The notes beneath the pieces are model-generated. The model was not told the DNA's origin. It made no database searches and saw only the letters and a list, made by a program, of their open reading frames with translations. A stretch of 64,000 nt of DNA from assembly GCA_037200685.1 (NCBI GenBank), contig JBBCIG010000016.1, forward strand, positions 558,001-622,000. The letters are read 5' to 3'. Of the stretch, positions 26,101 to 34,379 are shown piece after piece; position 1 is the stretch's first letter, and every line of letters begins with the position of its first letter. The DNA comes from JAJKIP01 sp037200685 (GTDB lineage: Bacteria > Bacteroidota > Bacteroidia > Chitinophagales > Chitinophagaceae). A program made the translations under genes and the position numbers.

Positions 26101-27631
26101 TCATCGCAGCTTTGTCCAATATTCTTTCTTTTGGAAAAAGAAAGAATGCCCCGGCGAAAAGTATCACAGCTATCACCATTCCCATGCGGATCCTTCTTGC
26201 TTTGGAAATATCGCCTTGTAACCGCAAAATGATATAAGCGATGCTGATGGCAAACAAAATGTAAATAACCGCATACAACGTTTGTGGCAGGCCCAGCAGG
26301 AATTCAAAAATATAGGGTGCGTAAATCAGGTTTAATACAAAAGCGATAAGATATATTGTTCCCAGTATTCCAAATAACCTTGCATTACTCTTACTGCCCG
26401 CTGACAACCCCGCTATCGAATAATTAATACAAAGAAATGTTTCATTAAATAACAAAAAATTCAAAAACACAATAGCAAAGCCAATATCAACAAAAGCGAA
26501 TAACGCCAAAAGACTGACGGACAATAAAACTTTAACCGGGTTACTGATTAATACATCCAATGTTTTACCCGTTCTGATTTTCCACCAGCTTTTACCAGCT
26601 GCTGCTACTAATGGTGATTGCTTATAAGAAATAAATAAAAAGATAAAATAAACGATAATCAATCCAATGGCCAGGTGACGGCATATGCCCGGATCAAAAC
26701 CACTTGCAGCGGCAATCGCTCCGCAAATGATCAATACAGCTATCCACGCACCAAAGAACCATGACTTTTTATTAAGTACTGAAAGAAAAGAGGTTTTCGC
26801 AGAGAATTTATTCCCCAAATTTTTTCCGGATGATACGGTGTAACGTTTCCCTGTTGATTTTGCAATTGTTTTTCGTATAAACTGGTAATTATACTTTAAA
26901 AAACTAAATCCGAATATTAGCGCCAATACAATCGTAGCGAGAACAATAATACCAAAATTGCTTATGCTTTGTAATTGTTGCTGTGATGGAAGGTCCATCG
27001 CTTCATACGGGGGGAAACTTTTATAGCGCCAGTAAAGAAAAAACCGCGTCGTCAGCATCACAATCGTTACGCAGGATAACAATTGCCATATCCAGCTCAG
27101 TTTATCAGCAGGTTTTATAATAGAAGTAAAGAATATGAGCAGGAAAAATAAACCCAGGCTTGCGAAAATAATTCCCTGCCACACACCAGCCGATAATGTT
27201 CGATTGCCAAAATCCCAGTTATAAGTGTTACGTATTGAAAATAACCAGGCGAAACCTGAAGATGATTTTGCGGGCAGGATGAAGTGATTGTCTTTCAGAT
27301 TAATTGTTTTCGTCGCATTGAGCCCTTGCACTTTTAAGCGTAACGAATCGTTCTTTGCCGCTTTGTAATAAGACAGTAAAATGGGAGAAAAATCCGTCGT
27401 GCTGTCATCACTGAAAGAAGAAAATAAAAACCCTTCATGAAAAACGGAAGGCACCTTTTGCATCTCCTTTGAATCTGATAACAAAAATTTACTGACATAA
27501 TGCGGATCCCAGTCGTTGTGGTTCTCTTCAGTAAGCGGGTAAGAAACGGGATAACGGTTCAACAACTGGAAACTATCGCTGCCTTTATAATTTACACGAA
27601 ATTGATTCCTGTTACTATTGAGAAAGCTCAT
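23198..27631 (-). CDS. SEDS glycosyltransferase fused to penicillin-binding transpeptidase, 1477 aa
   Basis: Residues ~150-720 hold many membrane helices with SEDS (FtsW/RodA) landmarks: ATDLVASRFLLAEHG (compare TDFIFAVIAEELG of FtsW) and ATGRYIFFGQDLPFGSILSK (compare GLPLPFISYGGSS), in family order. Residues ~1000-1470 are a transpeptidase: SxxK in PGSTLKPIVFSA (Ser ~1102), SxN in KFSDNYYHSN (~1161) and KTG in AKTGTTGDD (~1400). SEDS proteins polymerise glycan strands and class B PBPs cross-link them; normally they are two partner proteins, here one chain. The N-terminal ~130 residues are extracytoplasmic-looking and unassigned. The coding frame continues upstream of the listed ATG (see 27632-27860). 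Last gene of a five-gene minus-strand set with an Hsp70/actin-fold ATPase. Confidence 0.85.
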   Translation of the reverse strand: MSFLNSNRNQFRVNYKGSDSFQLLNRYPVSYPLTEENHNDWDPHYVSKFLLSDSKEMQKVPSVFHEGFLFSSFSDDSTTDFSPILLSYYKAAKNDSLRLKVQGLNATKTINLKDNHFILPAKSSSGFAWLFSIRNTYNWDFGNRTLSAGVWQGIIFASLGLFFLLIFFTSIIKPADKLSWIWQLLSCVTIVMLTTRFFLYWRYKSFPPYEAMDLPSQQQLQSISNFGIIVLATIVLALIFGFSFLKYNYQFIRKTIAKSTGKRYTVSSGKNLGNKFSAKTSFLSVLNKKSWFFGAWIAVLIICGAIAAASGFDPGICRHLAIGLIIVYFIFLFISYKQSPLVAAAGKSWWKIRTGKTLDVLISNPVKVLLSVSLLALFAFVDIGFAIVFLNFLLFNETFLCINYSIAGLSAGSKSNARLFGILGTIYLIAFVLNLIYAPYIFEFLLGLPQTLYAVIYILFAISIAYIILRLQGDISKARRIRMGMVIAVILFAGAFFLFPKERILDKAAMTKYRIDVLTMPVDKAIESAYNDGKTYEPVIRAAQNQWFINTFIYEENNPEVNKAGFNLIAHAPQNKGAKYNAQATDLVASRFLLAEHGKASVLLYVLLLLLPVTMLASFYKLYPDFTNRINNNYPTITAGFSVLNYLVISALLVILAATGRYIFFGQDLPFGSILSKQSILFPCIILLLAVFLFKKITPEHYANKKKIIPGVIIFSLLAVLLFVVKPAFNKNKEFNTPGLAANMDSYVQLQLQPVVDFIDTAVATRKLSLAKKDQLFTDSLRKMIARGDMQDGNKFFVNEINAYARSGFTRHLDQRKMLYVDLYSGRPQLAVNDNFFRVEPPPHLQHLWKGNVFGDTTIYNVSLWDANNGPIISKRLTGYTNEPDVALSKDFQFSFRSSIGENLYRDLYLINTSASSLQLKWDNEEISLQKNDSIKLLNPSRITVTNNGNEQVLTVEPDALMKNYYVNGSRFYIYPLGNRFIWARNFAESVSSDYTAIDQIKKNAFVSIDVEMMDSLTTMMGKMTKDTAYKKGAEYGICIADGNGRIVSMSDFIKGVQRPDPNDKDGFNRVILGDDGFISQSLLRKQIGNINLLRLNPGPGSTLKPIVFSAIASQLNLDWNSFSSVGFSEKQHYFGSEKVPEYDFEKNNGTISRVTDYLKFSDNYYHSNVLLLGSYPKQDLKLLLDKNFSTQNPEAKLHWPYFNYAGKQYWLDGFEHWPGYLNYKANFGMDNTFTSVGLLNNFGIYTRPADKSFDMFPSAYDSSLFLNAYKRSGFILPEYALFDQYGENVNHAVPYDLFLSTFRGHVKGSSQVMIPPVKMVEAFGRMITQSRNYSLTLNPYAAPTEITPFDVDKSISYNSYLSIIRENVFAGMKEALFNGTAAALGAKLKNGDPYYYYAKTGTTGDDELKSKSKLFAIVISLKDVTDPDFNFRKNKFYTIYFTSQNGPAKQNEEFQAAVIKFIQQSPAFKKYMRAEK

Positions 27632-27860
27632 TCCCCATGCAAAAAAACTTTGATCGGCAATATCTACTTTAAACTGGTGATCGGTTAACTGGAGTTTTTT
27701 ATTATCATAATTAATTAAAATACTATTATTAAATAAACGTCCGGATAAAAAATATTTTAATTCACCGCTTGCATTCCGGGAAACATTGTCCCCGCACTAA
27801 CTGAACATTCTTTAAAAAAGTAACCAGCGTTTCATTATTGTAAAATATAGAATTGATCAA
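27632..27860 (-). other. probable 5' coding extension of the SEDS-transpeptidase gene, one frameshift
   Basis: In the frame of the 1477-aa ORF, coding-like sequence continues upstream (SGELKYFLSGRLFNNSIL, then VDIADQSFFAWG) until a TAG just before CCCC at 27790-27793. Removing one base of that run joins it to YNNETLVTFLKNVQLVR, open back to a TTG at 27860 that overlaps the previous gene's stop (TTGA). This adds about 76 residues. The joint is inferred from frame continuity. Confidence 0.6.
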
Positions 27861-28447
27861 TGAATCTTCGTCCCTGAAAATGTTCCAGGGGTTGATCCTA
27901 TTTTTAATTTCTGAGTTTTAGTAAAAGTTTTTTCCCCAATCTTCAATTGAAATTCGCCTTCACCTGTTGCAGTAATACTGCCGGATAAATTATTTCCCTG
28001 GAAAGAAATAGCATGCCCGACTGCAGGATAAGTAACAGACAAAATACGATAACCATTATCCGAACTTGTATAACAAGGATCTTCAGAATAACCTGAGTTG
28101 ATATGAACTATTCCATTCTCTTTTTTAAATACAAACCGGTTGAATGGATTACCACCATTGTTTACAGTATCTGATTTTCCTAATTCGATAGAGCCAGCCA
28201 CCGAAAAACCATCATGCTGGATAAAATGATGATCAAGGTTGCTGAAAGTTTTCAGCTTTAATGGCGCATGAAAATTTATCCATAAAAATCCAATACAGGC
28301 TGCGCTGATAATAAAGAATACAAATGGAAATATCCTTCGCTGGCGGCGGGAGCGGGTAAAGTCCCTGTAATACACAAAGCCGTATACAATTAATAATACT
28401 ATCGTCAGCGCATACAGGAAAGAAAGGCTGGTAAGAATTCTTAGCAT
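27857..28447 (-). CDS. membrane protein of unknown function in the SEDS-PBP cluster, 196 aa
   Basis: Two membrane helices stand at the N-terminus (LSFLYALTIVLLIVYGFVYY and IFPFVFFIISAACIGFLWI) separated by a basic loop RDFTRSRRQRR, so the loop is cytoplasmic and the ~135-residue C-terminal part is extracytoplasmic. That part is beta-rich (SGSITATGEGEFQLKIGEKTF). I do not recognise a family. It is 6 bp from the coiled-coil gene before it and its stop overlaps the probable TTG start of the SEDS-PBP gene, so co-translation is likely. Its topology would suit a periplasmic partner of the synthase. Confidence 0.65.
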   Translation of the reverse strand: MLRILTSLSFLYALTIVLLIVYGFVYYRDFTRSRRQRRIFPFVFFIISAACIGFLWINFHAPLKLKTFSNLDHHFIQHDGFSVAGSIELGKSDTVNNGGNPFNRFVFKKENGIVHINSGYSEDPCYTSSDNGYRILSVTYPAVGHAISFQGNNLSGSITATGEGEFQLKIGEKTFTKTQKLKIGSTPGTFSGTKIH

Positions 28448-28453
28448 AATGGC

Positions 28454-29485
28454 TTACGATAAATTCAGGTTGGTTTCGTCGAAAACAGGATACGATAAAT
28501 GCTGAATGGATGTTTTATCCAACACCATTCGCAACACTAAAGCACGGCTTCCATGTTCCGTATTCAATTCTTTTAATAACCCCGCATCTACTGAGTTGCC
28601 ATTCTTTAATCCACCGATACGTTCTACCATTTTACCACCAATTGATAAATCATTCACACGCAGATAAAGATATTCGCTGTACAAGAGAGATAACGATATC
28701 ATCAATTCCAGCAATTTTTGCTGATCCTCGCTGCTGATCTTTGCCGGATTATTTTTGTTGGCATCTACAAGAGAAAGTATTGGTTTCAGGAAATGGTCAT
28801 ATGCATACAGCGCTACCGATTTTTCGGTCTCCAGCATTCCTTTTACAATTTCTGTCTCGGATTTTTGCTTATCATAGCCGGGATAATTCCTGATCTTATA
28901 TACATGGGTCATCTGTTGCTTTATTGCTTCAAATTCCTGTTTGATCTTAGTATATTCATTCAACACTATTTCTAATTCCTGGTTTTCTTTTTCCGCTTTC
29001 TCCAATTGAGCGGATAAAGACTGTATTTTTTTCTCCTGTGAAGAAGTAGAAGATTTGCTTTTCATATTGTTACTTGTAGGGGTTGATTCTTCCATTTGTT
29101 GTGCGGAAAACTGGAGCTGCTGCATTTGCTTGCGCAAAGAAGTTATCGCATAATTAAATTTCTTTTGGTTGCGAAAAAGCAGGTATAATAAACCAGCAAT
29201 GAGCAATAACGCTATAATGCCAATAATTAAAATATAACCCGGGATCGATTCTTGCTTCACAGGTTCTTTCACCGGCTGTTGTATTTGCAATTGTGCCATA
29301 GCGGAATCATGCAGCCTGATCATCGAATCCAGCTCCGACCGGAGTATAAGCCGGTTACGGTTATTCTTTTCCTGCGCCGTCAGCGTATCCACTATACGGA
29401 TAGACGTTTTAGCAGGCGGCGGCTGCGCCGGCAGATGACTGACAAAAGCACAGGCCAGTAATAAAAGAATGATTTTATATTTCAT
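28454..29485 (-). CDS. signal-peptide, membrane-anchored coiled-coil protein, 343 aa
   Basis: A cleavable signal peptide (MKYKIILLLLACAFVSHLPAQ) is followed by an external segment of ~65 residues, a membrane helix (GYILIIGIIALLLIAGLLYLLF), and a cytosolic region with a coiled coil (~residues 145-200: EKKIQSLSAQLEKAEKENQELEIVLNEYTKIKQEF). The rest is helical without known motifs. The layout, with short outside part and long cytosolic coiled coil, is that of a bridging protein. It could connect the cytosolic ATPase encoded upstream to the membrane synthase encoded downstream. No family name recognised. Confidence 0.65.
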   Translation of the reverse strand: MKYKIILLLLACAFVSHLPAQPPPAKTSIRIVDTLTAQEKNNRNRLILRSELDSMIRLHDSAMAQLQIQQPVKEPVKQESIPGYILIIGIIALLLIAGLLYLLFRNQKKFNYAITSLRKQMQQLQFSAQQMEESTPTSNNMKSKSSTSSQEKKIQSLSAQLEKAEKENQELEIVLNEYTKIKQEFEAIKQQMTHVYKIRNYPGYDKQKSETEIVKGMLETEKSVALYAYDHFLKPILSLVDANKNNPAKISSEDQQKLLELMISLSLLYSEYLYLRVNDLSIGGKMVERIGGLKNGNSVDAGLLKELNTEHGSRALVLRMVLDKTSIQHLSYPVFDETNLNLS

Positions 29486-29534
29486 TATTGGATAAATTAA
29501 AATTGAAAGAATTGAAGAATACCTGTCTTCTTCT

Positions 29535-31872
29535 TCACAGGTGTATTTTCTGAATTCCTTTTTCTTTCACCATGTCATCATACACTGTATTCACAGAAGC
29601 GAGCTCGCCATTGTAAGCCGGGAACATAGAGATCGCTTTCATATCCTGCAGTGGTGAATAAGCTTCCGCCAGCGAAGTAAGAATACTGTATAAGGATTTT
29701 ACATCTTTCACTTTTTGGTTTTCCATCAAGCGCAGGTAAATATTATCCCGGGTGAAATAAATATCCACCGTTTTATTCTTAAATGATTTTAACTGCTGGT
29801 TATTCCTGCGTACAATAGAAGTATTATAAAGAATATCATTGCCGGGTTCTACTTTGATACCACGGTAGAGATACAAATTATTATTAAGCACATCGTTATT
29901 CTTTGACAAACCTTCTTTCTGATCAATAGGAATACCAGTAAAATCGGTAATCTTATAAGCGCCGGTGAAAGCACCATGTATCGCTATATTTTTATTATTG
30001 ATAGCACGGCCGGCGGAACACTGTTAATTACCATGCTTTGTCCCAATAACTCTTTTAATTCTTTTTCCAGTTTTATGCGCAGGTCATCAAAATAAAAAGC
30101 ACGCCCACTAAGCATGACGACTTTGATACGCTTTTAATGTCTTTGGTCATTACATCTTTGATACTGGCGATAATGCAATGCACAAGGATGTCCGTGGCTT
30201 TGCCGATAATACCCGTCACCTCATCATCCCAGCGGATATTTCTTTCTTTCAAAATCGCTTCGGCATATTGCAGGAGCGTTGACCGGTCTTTATATAAATT
30301 ACCAATTGTTCTTTCCGTGCTTTGTGATTGTTCGGCCAGTTCCGCGAATGAGTTGAGACTGATCGTTTGCAGGTTCTTATAGTTCTTCTTTTGACCTTCT
30401 ATTAATTGAAGAAAGTTTAATACATCTACGGTCAGGTTTTGGTTCAATATCTGGCGGGTGATAAAATCTTTTACAGCAATTTCATTACTACCGGGGATGG
30501 CACGCAGGGCCAGTGTAAGAAAATCCTCGGCGAAAGCATAAGACAATACATTTCCCGCGCCTGCAAATCCCGTTCTGAAAAACTGGAATAATTTTCATTA
30601 TCATCCGCCAATACCATGGATATATCGGTCGTTCCTTTTCCGCAATCAATCACCAATGCCACTTCACCATTAGAAAGTTTTACATTGGAAGAATGCGTTT
30701 GCTGGTATCCCATGAAGGCGGCATCGCTTTCAGAGATCGTTTCGTATTCAATATATAATTTTTCATCCGTGATATTCAAAGAACCGAGCAGGTCATTTGT
30801 ATGTACCCGTAACTCATTGAGCATTTCAAATACATCATGCTGCGTATAGATATTCGGAACAAGCAAGGTGACCACGATACCGCCCCGCTGAAAATCAGGT
30901 TTTGTACTGATCATCAATCGCAGTATGCGCAAGAGAATGGAGCTGACTAATTCTTTTTTATGTGAACGGATACTATAATCTTCCGTGTGACTGTTCAATA
31001 CAAGATGTAAACTCTTTTCAATTCCAGCTTCAGGTTAGGAATAATTTCATAATTATCCCGGAAATTAACCTGTGTGGCTGCTACTTCCTGGCGGGTAATG
31101 AATAAACGGATCTCATCATTATTCAAATCATTGGTGAAATTGAATGGAAAATGTTGTCTTTCGTTCAACGACATTGTTTTCCTCACCGCATAAAAAGAAC
31201 GGTACAATAAAGGCTGACCCGGTTCATTATTTAAAAAATCTTCTCTTTCCAGTTCTTTGTTCTGTCAGCGATGTTTAACTGGGCGATAATATTTTCCAAA
31301 ATATCATATTGCACAACTGCTGCCTGCGGGCCGCAACTTTTATAGCCGACCTGGCTGGCCTCACTACCAAAATCAATTACCACACGATGGGCCTCTTTGG
31401 AACGAACAATGGAATACTGCAATTTTCCCGAATAGGTTTTTGTATCATCCGGCATTAATGTAACATGTATATGAAAAGGGTATTGCTCCACATGATGTTT
31501 ATAATAACCAACAGAAACTCTTTTCTGATCGGCGGAATAATCAAGGCGGAGACCGGTAGCTTCATCATAGAATGGTTCAACCGAAAAAGCATCCGCTTTT
31601 TTTATCAATAACTCAAAGTCATTACCGTGTTTTACTAATGAAATATGACATTCTTTTAATAAAATGTCCTGCATATCCGAAGGCGCCATCTGGTTCAATA
31701 CAACTCTTGACGGATCTTCAATAGTCAGTAATGGCGTCAACACCCTGTCATCAGTGGGTATTACAAAATTGAAGTCTGTCACTTCACGGTTGCCGGTTAC
31801 GATATCATCATCCAGTTTGGCAACAAAAAAACGATCGCTGCGGATGAGTAGTGGTAAATAGTAGAGCGCCAT
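29535..31872 (-). pseudogene. Hsp70/actin-fold ATPase, frame broken by five one-base deletions (~780 aa when repaired)
   Basis: Five overlapping minus-strand ORFs join into one protein if one base is restored at each of five short runs: 31256-31258, 31015-31018, 30578-30582, 30122-30124 and 30015-30016. The repaired chain has a phosphate-1 motif VVIDFGSEASQVG, a phosphate-2 motif ALVIDCGKGTTDIS, a GFAGAGNVLSYAF segment and an adenosine-type motif VVMLSGRAFYFDD, in the order of the actin/Hsp70/MreB ATPase fold. No signal peptide; cytosolic. Because codons are intact on both sides of every break, I think the gene is functional and the breaks are sequence errors. It is not DnaK (no substrate-binding domain of that type). 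Possible cytoskeletal or regulatory partner of the SEDS-PBP protein. Confidence 0.75.
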
Positions 31873-31897
31873 ATTTTAGTTTTTTGCCTCACCCCCA

Positions 31898-31919
31898 CCC
31901 CTCTCCTGGCGGAGAGGGG
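31898..31919. repeat. palindromic dispersed repeat CCCCTCTCC/GGAGAGGGG
   Basis: A perfect 9-bp inverted repeat with TGGC loop, in the short spacer before the ATPase gene. Same family as the copies at 19145, 37504 and 61263. Confidence 0.65.
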
Positions 31920-31967
31920 AGAAAGGCGGTTGTTACTTTATTGTTGTTTATAAATTCATTTCAAAAA

Positions 31968-32804
31968 TTAATCCCTGCAAAACCACCTGTCATTCAAATT
32001 TCCGTAATTACTTTTTTTATCGGACGAATAACAGAAGTTAAAAGCTTTTGACTTGATGGATGTAAATGCCACAGAAATACTATCGCCACGGTAACTTGTA
32101 TTTACACTTCTCTCCGCTGCGGCCGCATACGTGATGTTTTTGAAATGAAGTGTGTCGGCGTTCACTACATTACTGTTTTTCCATACCGTCACTTCCGCAA
32201 TAGCACTCTCCACCGTGTAACCTGTAGAATTATCAATGGAAAGTTTGATATTACTATATTGTAACCCTGCATTGCTGGTATCCCTGTCCGCTGATAACTT
32301 TAATTCCAGCCTGTCGGGCCAGGTGTTGCGGATGCGGAGATTGGTAGCGGTTATTTTATCTAATTTTTTCCCGCGGGTAAGCTCAATAGTTTGAATCAAT
32401 GAATCCGCATCTATTACAGGTGTGTTTGCCGGACGGGCGGCTGTGATTTCTATTGCGGAAATCTTTGTCCATTTTACTTTAGTGAAATTATATACTAAAA
32501 AGATAGCAGCAGCTGCGATAATCCCTATAATGGATTTTTTCAACCAGCCAAAGCGCTTTACTGGCTTTTGTATAACAGGTTCTTCTACTGTGAATACAGG
32601 TGGCGTACTTAATTTCTTTGCAATGCTGTTTTTAAATGCGGGATGCTTTACGAATTCTGAGTAAGAAACCCATTCACTTGTATTAAATATCCAGATCCGG
32701 ACCTTTCCGGGATCGACTACAGCCTGTATTAATGTGGTCAGCTCCTCTTTTGACTCTACCTCCCTTATCACATTCGTTCCATCATTGAACAAATATTTTT
32801 CCAT
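31968..32804 (-). CDS. membrane-anchored protein, first gene of the SEDS-PBP cluster, 278 aa
   Basis: The N-terminal ~75 residues (MEKYLFNDGTNVIREVES, IWIFNTSEWVSYSEFVKHPAF) look like a small GYF-type (DUF4339-like) cytosolic domain with the W...W pattern. A basic stretch KRFGWLKK leads into one membrane helix (SIIGIIAAAAIFLVYNF). The ~165 outer residues form a beta-rich domain with repeated TxxRxxNTWPDRLELKL type strands. It looks like a sensor or tether spanning the membrane. The family is not recognised. 95 bp with a palindromic repeat separate it from the ATPase gene. Confidence 0.6.
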   Translation of the reverse strand: MEKYLFNDGTNVIREVESKEELTTLIQAVVDPGKVRIWIFNTSEWVSYSEFVKHPAFKNSIAKKLSTPPVFTVEEPVIQKPVKRFGWLKKSIIGIIAAAAIFLVYNFTKVKWTKISAIEITAARPANTPVIDADSLIQTIELTRGKKLDKITATNLRIRNTWPDRLELKLSADRDTSNAGLQYSNIKLSIDNSTGYTVESAIAEVTVWKNSNVVNADTLHFKNITYAAAAERSVNTSYRGDSISVAFTSIKSKAFNFCYSSDKKSNYGNLNDRWFCRD

Positions 32805-33083
32805 TTAGGGAAATTGTTGTTTTGTTGGTTAATAGTAAAAAGAAGCATTTGATTGTGGTTTGAAATTGAGGCGAAAAGATACATAGGCAAAAAGACTAAA
32901 CTATAGCGGCAAGACAGTTACAACATTTTTTTATGAAATCCCCAAGCAGCAAAAACCAAAATTTGTTAAGCTTTCTTAAATATACTTAAAACCAGGAAGT
33001 TACTTGCAACCCTTGCACAATAAACATCGGGTTATTGTCTCATCATTTATAATAAATCGCTTCCAGGCATTTTTAGAAAAAAA
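32805..33083. other. spacer between divergent genes, nothing assigned
   Basis: This A/T-rich stretch separates the SEDS-PBP cluster (minus) from the ArsR-type gene (plus). It must hold the cluster promoter, but no full TAnnTTTG box could be found on the minus strand. No ORF or clear hairpin stands out. Confidence 0.4.
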
Positions 33084-33128
33084 TTTGCGTAACCAAATGG
33101 TTTCCTATATTTGTAACTGAAAGGTTAC
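33084..33128 (+). promoter_or_regulatory. promoter with two operator palindromes before the ArsR-type gene
   Basis: TTTG at 33084-33087 and TATATTTG at 33106-33113 are 18 bp apart, a full Bacteroidetes promoter. AACCA-AA-TGGTT (33091-33102) fills the spacer and GTAAC-N6-GTTAC (33113-33128) covers the start site. Both are two-fold symmetric, as expected of sites bound by a dimeric ArsR repressor, so autoregulation is likely. Confidence 0.65.
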
Positions 33129-33148
33129 ACATAAATACCACTTTTGAT

Positions 33149-33462
33149 ATGCGCAGAGATGTATTCCAGGCCATCGCAGATCCTACCCGGAGAGAGATCA
33201 TCAATATGATCGCCCGTGAACCGTTAAACCTGAATGCGATCGCTGATAAATTCCAGATCAGCCGCCTGCTATATCCAAGCATATTAAAATATGACGGAAT
33301 GCGGACTGGTGACAATTAACGTGCAGGGACGGGAAAGACATTGCGTAGCAAATTGAATAAACTCAATGAAATATCTGATTGGGTGGAACAATACAGAAGT
33401 TCTGGACGCAAAAATTGGATGCGTTAGAAGTTTATTTGGATGAATTGCAAAAGAAAGAGTGA
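33149..33462 (+). pseudogene. ArsR-family winged-helix regulator, four one-base deletions (105 aa when repaired)
   Basis: MRRDVFQAIADPTRREIINMIA and LNLNAIADKFQISR are followed, after single-base repairs near 33265, 33292, 33350 and 33397, by PAISKHIKILTECGLV, GRERHC, KLNEISDWVEQY and FWTQKLDALEVYLDELQKKE. The result is a complete regulator of the ArsR group that controls SRPBCC (AHSA1-like) genes; it lacks the metal-binding cysteine pair of arsenic repressors. The SRPBCC gene follows 0.9 kb downstream. Loss of only one base in each run, with perfect conservation elsewhere, suggests sequence errors. Confidence 0.75.
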
Positions 33463-33564
33463 AAAAGAATACGGTTAAAAAAAGGCTAGAAAGGGTTAGC
33501 CACAGATTACAGGAATTAACACAGATGCCCTTGGATAGATACCACAATAATTAAATGAAACATC

Positions 33565-33643
33565 CATAATGCTCAGTAGAATTACCGAACCCTGAAGAGT
33601 GCGACGCAACAGACGATGATAGTAGTAATGAAGCCAGGTAAAT
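33565..33643 (+). repeat. dispersed repeat, GAGTGCGACGCAAC family
   Basis: Core at 33597-33610. Flanks GCTCAGTAGAATTACCGAAC before and ACGATGATAGTAGTAATGAA after match the copy at 50558-50643 closely. One frame reads KSATQQTMIVVMKPGK-stop. Confidence 0.8.
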
Positions 33644-33678
33644 AAAATGTATTATATATAAATATCAAATCGGTAATA

Positions 33679-33768
33679 ATGAGAAATATAATAAAAGTGT
33701 TTAAGAAGGACGAAGGCATGAAGAAAAACATAGACAAACTGGAAACATATTTAAGTAAAATAAACTAA
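33679..33768 (+). CDS. very short ORF, possibly a gene remnant, 29 aa
   Basis: MRNIIKVFKKDEGMKKNIDKLETYLSKIN ends 11 bp before the reductase start. GMKKNIDKLETYL resembles the last helix of SRPBCC proteins, so this may be the tail of a lost or frame-broken gene. Too short to be sure. Confidence 0.2.
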   Translation: MRNIIKVFKKDEGMKKNIDKLETYLSKIN

Positions 33769-33779
33769 ATCTAAACAAG

Positions 33780-34343
33780 ATGGGAAAGATCGTTTCATTT
33801 ATGCACATCTCTCTTGACGGTTTTGTAGCAGGCACAAGCGGAGAAATGGATTGGATACACGTTGATGATGAAATTTTTGATTATGTAGGCGACCGCACCG
33901 ACCAATCAGATACAGCTTTGTACGGAAGGGGTAACCTGGCAAATGATGGAAGGCTATTGGCCCACTGCGGGAGATAAGCCCAACGCATCCCAAACATGAC
34001 AAGCAGCATTCAGCATGGTATAATAAGGTGAGGAAGGTTGTATTGTCCAATACAATGAAAGATGCAAAGCTTCCCAAAACAACATTCATCAATGAAAACC
34101 TGAAGGCTGAGATCAATAAAGTAAAAAAAGAAACCGATAAGGAATTCTCATTTTCGGCAGCCCTTCCGCTTCTCATTCTTTATGGCCGAAAACCTGGTTG
34201 AAGAATATTGGCTTTTTGTAAACCCCGTTTTAATTGGAAAGGGAGTTCCATTGTTTAAAAACATCAAAGAGCGGGTAAAACTGAAACTGGTAACCGCTCA
34301 TAGTTTTACATCGGGAGTTGTTTGTCTTCATTATACTTTATAA
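33780..34343 (+). pseudogene. RibD C-terminal/dihydrofolate-reductase-like protein, four one-base indels (187 aa when repaired)
   Basis: KIVSFMHISLDGFVAGTSGEMDWI is the typical start of the YyaP/YwjB-type reductases. After removing one G in 33928-33931 and one C in 33989-33991 and restoring one A near 34143 and 34182, the chain continues GRVTWQMMEGYWPTAGDKPN, KVVLSNTMKDAKLP, EILIFGSPSASHSLMAENL and LFVNPVLIGKGVPLF to the natural stop. The net change is zero and the size is right for the family (about 185 aa). These proteins have the NADPH-binding RibD-C fold; substrate unknown. Often found beside ArsR and SRPBCC genes. Confidence 0.75.
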
Positions 34344-34379
34344 CAGCATAATAAAATTTAGATAACTTATAATTTCGAA

